Part shown: in pieces, positions 18,867-28,318 of the stretch | Position numbering within the stretch: position 1 is the first letter of the stretch | Layout of the letters: every line of letters starts with the position of its first letter | Source: SKKY01 sp965228015 | GTDB lineage: Bacteria; Bacillota; Peptococcia; Peptococcales; SKKY01 | Direction of reading: 5' to 3' | NCBI GenBank assembly: GCA_965228015.1 | Contig: OZ245787.1 | Location: forward strand, 62,001 to 126,000 | Length of the DNA: 64,000 bases | Notes under the pieces: generated by a model | Database searches by the model: none | What the model was told of the DNA's origin: nothing | The model's input: only the letters and a program-made list of their open reading frames with translations | Made by a program: the position numbers and the translations under genes

Positions 18867-19310
18867 TTTGTAATCCTCCTAGTTCGGGTTTATTATATAT
18901 TATCCGTACTAGGTGTTATAACAAGACTATACCATTACATAGGTTTTCTTTCCTGAGATGGAAATATCTTTTATCATTTGAATTCTGTAATCATGAACTT
19001 TACTGGTTTGTTGATGGCATTTGGGGCAATTGTGAGTTTTAATCTCCAAAGAAAAAGAAAAGGACATTGAATCAGAAGAAGTTTCTAATTGTTCTAAAAT
19101 TATCCCTTTAAAACCAATTAATTTTTTAATATAACAGTTATTGCAGAGCATAAGTAAATTCCTCCTTAGATTACAGTGGGTGTTTTCTAATATGGATTTA
19201 CCTAATGCTCTGTATTTTTTCGCAAAAAAATGTCAGAATGGTTTTTACCACCCCAATATTTATTGTAGAACCTAAAAAAATGGGTATATAAACCTGCAGA
19301 GGTGATATTT

Positions 19311-20471
19311 TTGGAGAAGAAGAGATATTTCATAATAGGGGTGACTGCATTAATACTTATTGTACTATTTGTAGTTTTTACCTCAGGTGAAGAAATTAAA
19401 AGTTTTGAAATCAAAAAAGGTGATTTTAAGGAAACACTTTCAGCCTCAGGAAGAGTAGAGGCAAAAACGGAATTAATATGATTTTTGAAAAATCTGGAAT
19501 AATTGAAGAGATACCTGGATTTGAAGGGAATTATTATAAAAAAGGTGATTCTTTAATAATTCTTGAAAAGATTGAAGAGGAAAATGAAGTTGATAGTAAA
19601 AACCTTCAATTGAGAATTGCAGAAAATAACTATAAGGATATTGAAAATCAATATAAGATAAAACTATTAAATTATGAAGTATCAAAAACCAATTTAGAAA
19701 ATATTAAATTAATGGATGACAGGAGTTTGAAATTATTTGAAGTTGGCGGAGTTTCACAAAAAGAACTTGAAGATTTATCTTTACAATCAAAAGAAGCTGA
19801 AGCAAAAACATTAATGGCTGAAATTGAGTCTAAAAATTATGCTCCAGGAGGATCAGTAAGAGAAAAAGGATTAATTGATATTCAGAATGCGAAAATTCAG
19901 CTAGAAAAAGCAGAAATTGAAAAAAACAAAAAATCATTTCCGCACCCTTTGATGGGCAGGTTCTTACTATAGAAAAAGAAAGGTATAGTAATGTCCAAAC
20001 GGGTGAAACAGGGTTAGTATATTCAGAAGAAAAATCTTTTATTACCACAGATATTAACGAAAGAGATTATTTGAAGGTTAAAGCCGGACAAAAAGCCTTT
20101 GTTAAGTTTTAAATTCTTCTGAAATACTTGAAGGAAGAGTAAGAGGTGTTTCTCCCGTTATAGACAGAATTAAAGGTACAATTAAGGTTAGAATAGATTT
20201 GGATTCAGAAGTATCATTAAAAACAGATATAGGAGTAAATGTTGAGATTATAGTTAATGAATATAAAGATGAAATAATTGTCCCGTCAGAATTTATATTC
20301 CAAAACCCAGCCAGAATAGTTTTAGACGATGGTGGTAAAGCTAAAGTCTTGTTGTTGGAAAGATTTGAATCAGCTCAGGGATATTATGTTTTACTAGATA
20401 CAAATATTGATGAGTTCATAGGTAAAAATATTGTTGCGGTAGATTTGGAAGATGGAAAAACAATTAATTAA
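19311..20471 (+). pseudogene. MacA/HlyD-like membrane fusion protein, several frameshifts
   Basis: A TTG with GCAGAGGTGA upstream starts EKKRYFIIGVTALILIVLFV, a membrane anchor. It is followed by EIKKGDFKETLSASGRVEAK, the usual start of periplasmic-adaptor-type efflux subunits. The frame shifts near 19475, 19940 and 20110. The pieces still give the coiled-coil hairpin (19540-19930), a barrel segment with APFDGQVLTI and the C-terminal IIVPSEFIFQ region. The gene heads a three-gene ABC export operon with the permease and ATPase downstream. It starts just after the right end of ISL3 copy A. Confidence 0.8.
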
Positions 20472-20488
20472 CAGAAAGCAGGTATTTC

Positions 20489-21708
20489 ATGAAATTTGAG
20501 TTTATGGTTGCCTTTAGATTTTTAAAAGAATCAAAAGGGCAAACTCTATTAATAATGTCTGGTATAATTATTGGAGTTTCAGTACAAATCTTTTTGTCAG
20601 TATTAATTGGTGGTCTTCAAAAAGACCTTATTGACAGTACTGTTGGAGATTCTCCTCACATCTTTATTAGTGCTTCGGAAAACAGGCAGCTTCCTTTATT
20701 GCCCCTGAAGAAAATGAAATTGTTGTTTCCGGGGTTACTGAAAGCAGAACTTTAAGAAATATTATTTCATATAATCAAATTCTTGAAGAATTAAATGAAG
20801 ATAAAAGGCTTTCTGCTGTGTCTCCTGTTGTAAATCAGCAAGCTTTTGTTACAAGAGGAGGAGTTCAGAGTACAGTTAGCGTTAAAGGAATTGAGATAGA
20901 AGATGGAGATAAGATTTGCAAGGTAACCTCAAGACTTCTTGAAAAAGAGGGGGAGCTTACAGGCAATAATATTTATATTGGAATTGGTCTTTCAGAAAAT
21001 ACAGGCCTGGAAATTAATTCTATTCTTGAACTTAGGAGCAGTTTTGGTACTACAGCTTTTTACAAGGTATCTGGAATTTTTGATTTTGAAAATCAGCAGC
21101 TTAATGATGCTTTGGTATTTATGAATCTAGCATCTTCTCAGAGCTTTTTTTAGATGGATGGAATGATAAGTCATGTTGAAATGCAAATTCCTCAGGTCTT
21201 TGAAGCAGAGTCCATAGCCAGAGATTTAGAAAAAAATTTCCAGGCTATAAATTAGTATCATGGCAGGAAAACAACCAACAACTTTTGACTGCTTTGAACA
21301 GTCAAAAGTTCTTCATCATATGTAATTCAGTTTTTTGTAATTTTAGCAATTACTTTAGGGATAGTCAGTGTGCTGGCTATTAATGTTGTCCAAAAAGGTA
21401 AACAAATCGGGATTTTAAAAGCAATGGGAGCTACGGGAGGACAAGCCAGCAGAATATTTATTCTTCAAGGAGCCCTCCTTGGATTCATAGGATCTCTTTT
21501 TGGAGTGGTTTTTGGGATAGCTTTTTTAGAAGCCTTTATTCTCGGTACCAGGTCACCAAATGGCGATAATCTATTTCCTCTTACTATTGAGTCTGGAATA
21601 TTGCTTTTTTCTGTTTTTATTACAACCACAGCAAGTATTATTGCAGCGGCAATACCTGCAAGAAAGGCGGCTCTGTTAGATCCGATAGAGGTAATTAGAA
21701 ATGGATGA
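20489..21708 (+). pseudogene. MacB/FtsX-like ABC permease, broken
   Basis: The N-terminus MVAFRFLKESKGQTLLIMSGIIIGVSVQIF is the first membrane helix of a FtsX-type permease. The last three helices follow from KQIGILKAMGATGGQASRIF to IPARKAALLDPIEVIRNG, the typical C-terminus. Frameshifts occur near 20690 and 21240-21310, and an in-frame TAG lies at 21151-21153. The gene follows the adaptor by 17 bases and overlaps the ATPase by eight. Confidence 0.82.
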
Positions 21709-22476
21709 TAAAAGAGATACTATTTTACAGGTAAAAAATTTAAATAAAGTTTTTGGTGAGGAAGTAAAAACCCAGGTTCTTTTTGATTTGAATCTTGAAA
21801 TAAAAAAAAGGGGAATTTATGTCTTTGATTGGCCCCTCAGAATCAGGTAAAAGTACATTTTTAAATATTTTAGGAGTATTGGAAAGACCTACATCAGGAG
21901 AAATAATCTTTGAAGGGAAAAATATAAGTACATTAAATGATAAAGACCTTGCAAAGTTTCGAAATTAGTATTTAGGATATATATTCCAGTTTCATTATCT
22001 TTTTCCGGAATTTACTGCTTTGGAGAACGTTCTTCTTCCTTATCTGATTAATCATTCTGAAAAGACCCCGGAGATAATGAAAAAAGCAGAAGAACTTTTA
22101 GGAATGGCGGAACTTTCAGGTTTTGAAGATCGTAAAATTAACAAACTCTCCGGAGGTCAGTAACAAAGGGTTGCCATTGCAAGGTCCTTTATTAAATAAT
22201 CCTAAAATTATACTGGCAGATGAACCCACAGGATCATTAGATACATCTACCAGTAAGTCTATAATGAGTTTAATGAGGGAATATAACCATAAAAGCGGTA
22301 CTACTTTTATAATTTTTACCCATGACAGAAATATAGCTGGAAGTAAAGAAAGAATAGTTGAATTAGTTGATGGAAGGATTTCTAAAGACTTTTCTCCGAA
22401 AGAGATTGGAGAGGCTCAGGCTTGGAAAGAACTGGAGAGACACGCCTGTACAGATTGTGATACACTTGAAAAGTAA
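21701..22476 (+). pseudogene. LolD/MacB-type ABC ATPase, broken
   Basis: Walker A (GPSESGKSTFLN, with the usual second Gly replaced by Glu), the LSGGQ signature, Walker B (IILADEPTGSLD) and the H-loop (IFTHD) can all be read, but not in one frame. A frameshift lies at the A/G run near 21810. TAG stands at 21966-21968, and TAA at 22161-22163 replaces the Gln just after LSGGQ (the family reads LSGGQQQRVAIARS). With the adaptor and permease this formed a MacAB-like exporter of a peptide, lipid or drug, now dead. Confidence 0.84.
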
Positions 22477-22508
22477 AATTTGTTGGAAATAAAATATAGG
22501 TGGTTATT

Positions 22509-23191
22509 TTGAAAATATCGGAAAGACTAAAAACAATTAGTAATTATGTTATCCCTGGATCCGTTACTGCAGATATTGGAACAGACCATGGCTATCTTTT
22601 GAAATATTTATTAGAGAAAGATAAAATAATAAAAGGATTTGCCTGCGATCTTAATAAAAAGCCATTAACTTATGCTGAAAGAAATTTAAGAGAGTATATA
22701 GAAGTCAAAAAGGCAGAAATTAGATCAGGAAGCGGACTGAAACCTTTAAAAAAAGAAGATAATGTCCAATGTGTTGTGATTGCTGGAATGGGCGGAAAGT
22801 TAATGGTAGAAATACTTGAAGAGAGTAAAGATTTTATTCAAAGTATTTCAAGAATAATTCTGGCTCCAAATGTAAATTGGGAAAAAGTTAGGGATTTTGG
22901 AACTAAAAATGGCTGGAAAATAATTGACGAAGATCTTGTGTTGGAGGATAATAAATTTTATCCGGTTATAGTTCTGGAAAAAGGGCAAAACAGGAAGTTA
23001 GAAAAAGGAGAACTTTTTTTTGGTCCTTTGTTAATAAAAAACAAGCATCCTTTGCTGGATAAATTTGTCGAATTTGAAAAAGAAAAGGTCAGTAAAAACA
23101 TTTCCAGAATGAGAAAAAGCAAAAATCCTGAGATAGATAAAGAAATAGAGAAATAGTTGAAGAACTGGGAAGAAATGAGCAGGTGCCTTAA
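22509..23191 (+). CDS. trmK: tRNA (adenine-22-N1) methyltransferase, frameshift near 3' end
   Basis: This TrmK/YqfN-family SAM enzyme methylates A22 of tRNA. Motif I is DIGTDHGYL and the catalytic-region motif is VIAGMGGKLMVEIL. It starts at a TTG with AGGTGG 5 bases upstream; a GTG at 22500 is in frame but poorly placed. The main frame stops at 23154-23156, but the +1 frame continues IVEELGRNEQVP to a TAA that overlaps the next ATG (TAATG), as expected for the pair trmK-nif3. One base seems lost or gained near 23150, so only the last 13 residues are affected and activity may be kept. Confidence 0.85.
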
Positions 23192-24306
23192 TGAGTCTTA
23201 AAACAATAGATGTAATTAGAAAAATTGAACAATGGCTTCCTGAAAAATATGCAACGAAGGAAGACAAAATTGGTTTAATTACTGGTTCACATAATAAAGA
23301 AGTAAATAAAATTCTTGTAACTCTTGATGTTAATATGGAAGTATTAAAAGAAGCTGCAGAAAACAAGGTAGATATGATTTTTGCCCATCATAATCCATTT
23401 TATGATATGCCGGAAACCTTTGTATCAGATACTCCTCAGGGTCGCATTCTTCAGGAATTATTAAAGAAAGATATTTCTTTATACATAGCACATACTAATC
23501 TTGATGCTGCCTTTGGCGGTGTTAACGATGTACTTGCGGATATGCTTGGTTTAAAAAATATTTCCAGCCTTATTACAGGCTGGAAAGAAAGATGCTTAAA
23601 ATTTGCAGTAAACGTTCCTTTAAACTTTGAAGAAAAAGTCAGAAAGGCTATAACAGAAGCTGGAGCAGGACACATAGGTAATTATTCAGATTGTACCTTT
23701 CATATAAAAGGGAAGGGATATTTTTTACCTAAACAAGGTACTGAACCTTTTTTAGGTAAAATTGAAGAGCTTTCAGAGGCACCTGAAGTAAAAATAGAAA
23801 CTATGTTAAACATTGAAAAATTAGACAAAGTAATAAAAGCTATGCTGGAAGTGCACCCATATGAAGAGCCTGCATATGACATTATTCCCCTTTATAATGA
23901 TAGTAAAAAAACTGGAATAGGCAGAATCGGATATATTCAAAATCCAATTATACTAAAGGATTTTCTTGGACTTGTAAAAAATGCACTTTGTATTTCTGAC
24001 TTAAAATATACGGGAGATCTGAATCGCCATGTTTATAAAATTGCCTTATGCGGGGGCTCTGGAATGAGCTTCTACAAAGATGCATTACAAAAAGGAGCCG
24101 ATGTGTATCTTACAGGAGATATAAAATTTCACGAAGCTCAAGAGGCAAAGGAATTAGGCTTAGCACTTGTAGATGCAGGGCACTATGCTACAGAAAAACC
24201 AGTTGTTGAAAAAGCAGCTAATTTTTTGTTATTAAATTTTAAAGAAGATATTCAGGTAGTAATTTCAAAAGTTAATACAGATCCATTTGCGTTTTATAAA
24301 GGGTAG
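23191..24306 (+). CDS. Nif3-like dinuclear metal centre protein (YqfO)
   Basis: This 371-residue protein of the NIF3/GTP cyclohydrolase I type 2 family has the longer Firmicute form, with a CutA/PII-like insert (about residues 130-235). The metal ligands are in FAHHNPFYDM, HTNLDAAFGG and the late HYATEKPVVE motif. The family's biochemical role is unsettled. It follows trmK directly (stop and start overlap in TAATG), an association seen widely. The gene is intact, unlike its neighbours on both sides. Confidence 0.9.
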   Translation: MSLKTIDVIRKIEQWLPEKYATKEDKIGLITGSHNKEVNKILVTLDVNMEVLKEAAENKVDMIFAHHNPFYDMPETFVSDTPQGRILQELLKKDISLYIAHTNLDAAFGGVNDVLADMLGLKNISSLITGWKERCLKFAVNVPLNFEEKVRKAITEAGAGHIGNYSDCTFHIKGKGYFLPKQGTEPFLGKIEELSEAPEVKIETMLNIEKLDKVIKAMLEVHPYEEPAYDIIPLYNDSKKTGIGRIGYIQNPIILKDFLGLVKNALCISDLKYTGDLNRHVYKIALCGGSGMSFYKDALQKGADVYLTGDIKFHEAQEAKELGLALVDAGHYATEKPVVEKAANFLLLNFKEDIQVVISKVNTDPFAFYKG

Positions 24307-24369
24307 GAAAATTTTTCCTGTCCTTTTTTGTTTTTTAAATTTAATCATAATATATGAGGAGAGATTTTA

Positions 24370-25102
24370 ATGGATATTCGAATGTTTTCCCTTCAGAAAC
24401 TTGAAAAGGAACGTGAAGATCTGGTAAATAATAAAGACCTTGCCAGTTTTAAAAAGGAGCTTCAAAAAAGTAAAAAGGAGATTCAGGAAATTATAAAAAG
24501 CTATAATAATATGAAAGAACAACAGGAAATAATTGTTCTGGATATGAAACGAATAGAAGAGGAGAATAGTGCTTTTTTAAATGATATAAAGGTAAAAGAA
24601 AATAATCTTTATAAAAATTCAGATGCAAATTTTAAAGAACTTGAATCTTTGAAAGAAAATATTGAAGATCTTAAAGAGCGATACCAGGAAAAAGAAGAGG
24701 AACTTATTGAATTAATAGCTGCCTCTGAAGATTTAGCTGAAGGAATTGAAAAAGAAAAAGAATTTATTAAAGAAAAAAACAAGAATTTAATGAAAAACTT
24801 AAAGAATTTAAGGAACTGGAAGAAGAAAATGAAATAAAAGTGAAAAAATTAGATGTTGAAATAGAAAATCTTAAAAGTGAACTTCCTCCTGATGTTTATG
24901 CTAAATATATTTCGGTACAAAAAAATATCCTCTTAATGGAATAGCTGTTCTCGAAGAGGGAAATAAATGTTCATATTGCAGATTAAATGTTTCCATAGTA
25001 AAATTAAGAGAAGTAGAAGCAAAGAGTATAACTTATTGTGAAAGTTGTTCAAGATTGTTAGCAGGGAAAAAAGAAGAATTAAGTAAGTCAGATGATCGCT
25101 GA
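24370..25102 (+). pseudogene. coiled-coil protein with C4 zinc ribbon, frameshifted
   Basis: The ATG at 24370 follows a GAGGAG site. About 200 residues of predicted coiled coil (Lys/Glu-rich, LQKSKKEIQEIIKSYNN and on) lead to a zinc ribbon CSYCRLNVS ... YCESCSRLL. This is the layout of the zf-RING_7/CdsZ group commonly found after nif3. Frame changes are needed near 24785 and near 24925 in A runs. The last codons (SKSDDR, stop 25100-25102) lie inside the 5' end of rnpB. The role is unknown; nucleic-acid or membrane tethering is only suggested by the fold. Confidence 0.76.
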
Positions 25103-25404
25103 AGAAATTCAGAGGAAAGTCCGGACACCATAGGGCAGGGTGCTGGCTAACGGCCAGTGAAGGTGACTTTAAGGATAGTGCCACAGAAAATATACCGCCG
25201 GTTTTCCGGTAAGGGTGCAACGGTGCGGTAAGAGCGCACCAGTGCTTAGGCGACTAAGCTGCTAGGTAAACCCCACTTGGTGCAAGACCTGATAGAGAGG
25301 CATATGGGGCTGCCCGTCCCGCCTCCGGGTAGGTCGCTAGAGGTAGAAGGTAACTTTTATCCCAGATAGATGATCATCTGAAACAGAATCCGGCTTATAG
25401 ACTT
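25085..25404 (+). ncRNA. rnpB: RNase P RNA (class A)
   Basis: The conserved GAGGAAAGTCCGGAC block (25110-25124), the GCAACGGTGCGGTAAGAGCGCACC region, GGTAAACCCC, and the 3' ACAGAATCCGGCTTATAG block are all present in order. P1 is AAGTC/GACTT and P2 is AGATGATC/GATCATCT. The GGCTGCCCGTCC ... CCGGGTAGGTCGCT segment fits class A, the ancestral type used by clostridia rather than the Bacillus class B. The RNA is the catalytic part of RNase P, which trims tRNA 5' leaders. Confidence 0.96.
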
Positions 25405-25432
25405 AGTTAATTTCTTTTATAAAATATTTTCC

Positions 25433-25470
25433 AAAAAAGCTTTATTACCAGTGGTGATAAAGCTTTTTTA
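25433..25470 (+). terminator. terminator after rnpB
   Basis: AAAAAAGCTTTATTACC pairs with GGTGATAAAGCTTTTTT. The remaining 90 bases to the next gene are AT-rich and show no other clear feature. Confidence 0.85.
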
Positions 25471-25578
25471 AGTAGTAAGTTAATAATTTACATATTATTT
25501 AAATAATACAATTGAAATATTTGTAAATAATAATCTATTATTTAGGGTATAGAAAATAAAATGGAGGAATATACTTTT

Positions 25579-26166
25579 ATGAAAAAATATTTATTAGGAC
25601 TAATAATTTTATCAATGTTAATTTTTACAGGATGTTCGAAAGAAGAAAATAAGCCTGAGGAAGATAAACCTGAAGTTCAGTCACCAAAACAGGAAGAAAC
25701 TCAAAAAGAAGAACCTAAGAATGAAGAGCCTAATGAAGGTGAGCAGCAAGGTTCAAAGATTGATCAATTCCCCGAAGCTGCTCAGGGAAAATTTACAGAT
25801 CTTTCAATAACCTTTAAAGACACCAGAGAAAAAGTTATTAAAGAACTGGGAGAAACTGATGAAATAACAACATGGCAGGGTTCAGATCTATATATATACA
25901 ACAACATTGGAATATATATAGATCCAACAGAAGAAAAAGTAACAGGATTGACAGCTGGAGAAGGATATCGCACATATGGAATTAAAATTGGCATGACTGC
26001 CGAAGAAATAAAAAATGTTTTAGGGGAACCGGATTACGAAGGAGAAAACTTTGAAAGTGGTGCATATGTTCTGGAATACGAAGCTGGGGATTATATAGTT
26101 GAAGTTTCCCTTGATCCGGAAGGCAAAAAATCAGCAGGAATAACATTATACAGTTACAACTATTAA
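25579..26166 (+). CDS. lipoprotein of the envelope-stress operon, function unknown
   Basis: The signal peptide MKKYLLGLIILSMLIFTGC has a clear lipobox, followed by an acidic Pro/Glu-rich linker (residues 23-60). Two related modules of about 65 residues follow, each with a V..LGE motif (VIKELGETDEI and IKNVLGEPDYEG). This recalls the SmpA/BamE or DUF4309 type of surface domain, but I cannot assign a family. The start at 25579 keeps the signal peptide clean; GGAGG lies 11 bases upstream. It heads a run with a response regulator, histidine kinase and HtrA protease, so a sensor or client of envelope stress is a fair guess. Confidence 0.75.
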   Translation: MKKYLLGLIILSMLIFTGCSKEENKPEEDKPEVQSPKQEETQKEEPKNEEPNEGEQQGSKIDQFPEAAQGKFTDLSITFKDTREKVIKELGETDEITTWQGSDLYIYNNIGIYIDPTEEKVTGLTAGEGYRTYGIKIGMTAEEIKNVLGEPDYEGENFESGAYVLEYEAGDYIVEVSLDPEGKKSAGITLYSYNY

Positions 26167-26183
26167 TTAATGGAGATGATTAA

Positions 26184-26876
26184 ATGACTATGAAAAAAGT
26201 AATGATTATTGAAGATGATGTAAATATCAGTAAACTCCTTAAATTGTACCTGGAAAAAGAAGGATTTTTATGTACAAGTTATATTAATCCTGTTGAGGCA
26301 TTAGAAAACTTTGAGAAAGATAATCCAAATATAGTATTACTGGATATAATGCTACCTGAAATGGATGGGTATGATGTATGCAAAAATATACGTCAAAAAA
26401 GCAATGTTCCAATAATTATGCTTACAGCTAAGGGAGAAACTTTTGATAAAGTTCTTGGTCTTGAGTTGGGAGCAGATGATTACATTGTAAAACCTTTTGA
26501 ACCTAAAGAAGTTCTTGCAAGAATAAAAGCAGTTATCAGAAGATTTGGGGAAAAGGCTGCTATAAATGATGAAAAAATTATTGAACTCCCTGACATAGTA
26601 ATTAATATGAATAACTATACTATTAATTATCAAGGTAAAATTCTTGAAATTCCTCCGAAAGAAATTGAATTGATTCATTTTCTTTCAAGTAATCCAAACA
26701 AAGTTTTTACAAGAGAACAATTATTAAGCAATGTTTGGGGATACGATTATGAAGGAGAAACCAGAACTGTTGATGTTCATGTAAAAAGACTCAGAGAGAA
26801 GTTTGAAGGAAACGTTAACTGGGAAATAAAAACAGTTTGGGGTATAGGGTATAAATTCCAAATAAATGCGGGGTAA
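26184..26876 (+). CDS. OmpR-family response regulator
   Basis: The receiver domain (1-120) has the acidic pair EDD, the phospho-acceptor Asp in IVLLDIMLPEMDGYDV and the conserved Lys in DDYIVKPFEP. The C-terminal winged helix ends YDYEGETRTVDVHVKRLREKF and YKFQINAG. At 230 residues it is the usual length. The Shine-Dalgarno site GGAGATGA is 6 bases before the ATG. The stop overlaps the ribosome-binding region of the kinase gene, so the pair is probably translated together. It likely controls the operon with the lipoprotein and HtrA genes. Confidence 0.93.
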   Translation: MTMKKVMIIEDDVNISKLLKLYLEKEGFLCTSYINPVEALENFEKDNPNIVLLDIMLPEMDGYDVCKNIRQKSNVPIIMLTAKGETFDKVLGLELGADDYIVKPFEPKEVLARIKAVIRRFGEKAAINDEKIIELPDIVINMNNYTINYQGKILEIPPKEIELIHFLSSNPNKVFTREQLLSNVWGYDYEGETRTVDVHVKRLREKFEGNVNWEIKTVWGIGYKFQINAG

Positions 26877-26880
26877 TAAA

Positions 26881-28317
26881 TTGAAAAGATTTTTTTCAAA
26901 ATTTCTCACCCTGAATTTACTAATAATATTTCTGGCCTTTTGGGTTTTTAATCATTATATAGTAAATGAAATGGCAGAATATTTAATAGAGAAAAAAGAA
27001 GAGGACTTAATTTCTCAATCCCAGATTGTAGAAAGGAAGTATCAAAAATTCCTTAGTGACGGAGTTCTGCGATATGAAGATCTTACCTCAGAGCTTGATG
27101 CCATGGAGAGATTTCTAAATACAAAAATAGGATTTTCAACCAGAAGCGGTGGTCTTTTTGCCGCTTCTCTAAACTATTCTCCAGAAAGAATAGAAAAATA
27201 TTTTACAAATGAAGATATTGCCAATGTTTATGAAGGTAATATTGTAATTAAAAAAAGCAAAACTTTTTCGGATAAGGGAGAAAACTTTTTAGTTTTAGGC
27301 TATCCTTTAAGTTTTTATGAAAAAACTCATTTTGCTTTGATTATGGATGCCTCCTTCCCGGAAATTGAAGCTACAATATCTAAAATAAACAGTATTAGTA
27401 TATATGCAGTTCTTTTCATAGCTCTGGTAATTTTTCTTGTTAATTTTTACAGCATCAGAAGGTTAAGTGACAGTATTAATAAAATAAATAAAGGAATAAA
27501 TGAGATAACAAAGGGAAATTACGAAGAAACAATTAATTTATATAAAAATGATGCTTTGGGTGATTTAGCAAGAAGTTACAACAGTATGACTAAAGATTTG
27601 AAAAAATATGAGGAAATGAGAAAAAATTTCGTTTCCAACCTCAGCCATGATATGAGGACTCCCCTTACTTTAATTACTGGATTTATTCAGGGAATAAAAG
27701 ACGGGACTATTAAAGAAGAAGAAAGAGATAAATATCTGGATATAGTGCTAGATGAATCCAAAAGACTTATCAAAATGACTAATGATGTTCTGGATTTATC
27801 AAACATACAGGCCGGTGGAATGAAATTTAACATGGAGCCCTTTGATTTAAATGGCACAGTTTTAAATGTTCTCGAAAGCCTTGAACAAAGAATTATTGAG
27901 AAGGAAATAGATTTGCAGGTAAGTCTTCAAGAAGGAATGTTTTATGCTTATGGAGATGAACTAAAAATTCAAAGAGTAGTCTACAATCTTGTAGATAATG
28001 CACTGAAATTTTCTCATCAAAATGGGACTATAATTTTAAAAACCTATACTAAAAATGAATTAATCTTCTTTGAAATAATAAATTTTGGAGAAATTATAAA
28101 TATGGAAGAACTACCTTTGGTATTTAATCGTTTTACAAAACTAGATCAATCCAGAGGTAAAGAAAAAATGGGTTCAGGTTTAGGATTATCCATTGCGAAA
28201 GAAATTTTAAAAGGTCACGGGCAGGATATTTATGTAGAAAGTTCTCAAGAAAAAGGAGTTGTATTTACTTTTTCTTTATCCCAATGTAAAAAACGATTGA
28301 TTTTAGAAGGAGAATAA
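26881..28317 (+). CDS. sensor histidine kinase
   Basis: Two membrane helices (about residues 7-27 and 175-195) enclose an extracytoplasmic sensor of about 150 residues. HAMP, HisKA and HATPase domains follow. The phospho-acceptor is in SNLSHDMRTPLTLITGF, the N box is VVYNLVDNALKFSH and the G2 box is GSGLGLSIAKEIL. I place the start at the TTG 26881, 8 bases after GCGGGG. An ATG at 26866 is in frame but lies inside the regulator gene. It is the partner of the upstream response regulator. Confidence 0.92.
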   Translation: MKRFFSKFLTLNLLIIFLAFWVFNHYIVNEMAEYLIEKKEEDLISQSQIVERKYQKFLSDGVLRYEDLTSELDAMERFLNTKIGFSTRSGGLFAASLNYSPERIEKYFTNEDIANVYEGNIVIKKSKTFSDKGENFLVLGYPLSFYEKTHFALIMDASFPEIEATISKINSISIYAVLFIALVIFLVNFYSIRRLSDSINKINKGINEITKGNYEETINLYKNDALGDLARSYNSMTKDLKKYEEMRKNFVSNLSHDMRTPLTLITGFIQGIKDGTIKEEERDKYLDIVLDESKRLIKMTNDVLDLSNIQAGGMKFNMEPFDLNGTVLNVLESLEQRIIEKEIDLQVSLQEGMFYAYGDELKIQRVVYNLVDNALKFSHQNGTIILKTYTKNELIFFEIINFGEIINMEELPLVFNRFTKLDQSRGKEKMGSGLGLSIAKEILKGHGQDIYVESSQEKGVVFTFSLSQCKKRLILEGE

Positions 28318-28318
28318 A

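Larger units (their letters stand above)
17682..18939 (-). mobile_element. IS3-family element, copy 1
   Basis: The element of about 1258 bp starts TGTAATGGTCAAGC and ends GACTATACCATTACA, giving terminal repeats TGTAATGGT. It lies inside the ISL3 transposase gene. A near-identical copy is at 39911-41163. Both carry orfA and orfB on the minus strand. Comparing with ISL3 copy B, the junction sequence is GTAGTAAA on the left and TAGGTTTTC on the right. I see no convincing target duplication. Confidence 0.88.
16715..19151 (-). pseudogene. ISL3-family transposase, interrupted
   Basis: The N-terminal zinc-finger part (CNNCYIKKLIGFKG ... NCPKCHQQTSKVHDYR) lies at 18940-19151. The HTH and DDE part lies at 16715-17680 and shows ISIDEFKG, FIMDMWQPYKDIAE and the late Glu in YTEGVNNKIKVLKR. 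The two parts are separated by the inserted IS3-family element, so no full transposase can be made. The continuation is nearly identical to copy B, where the same halves are contiguous apart from a frameshift. Confidence 0.85.
16627..19272 (-). mobile_element. ISL3-family element, copy A, split by an IS3-family element
   Basis: The left end GGTTCTTTGTCAAATGTTGGGG and the reverse complement of the right end, GGTTCTACAATAAATATTGGGG, form imperfect terminal inverted repeats of ISL3 type. The same element recurs at 29451-30830. A hairpin near the left end (about 16674-16700, AGTACCGCATT / AATGCGGTACT plus T run) is IS-borne and may stop outside transcription from entering. The transposase is interrupted by a separate IS3-family element at 17682-18939. 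No clean 8-bp target duplication abuts the ends. Confidence 0.85.

Noticed and set aside
16619..19293. 8-bp direct repeat ATATAAAC flanking ISL3 copy A (16619-16626 and 19286-19293) as target duplication
   Set aside because: The right copy lies 13 bases outside the IS end defined by the terminal repeat, and the repeat is AT-rich enough to arise by chance.
26352..26678. Long antisense frames inside the response regulator, nif3, ppdK and helicase genes
   Set aside because: They are shadows of well-supported genes, without starts, ribosome-binding sites or domain similarity.
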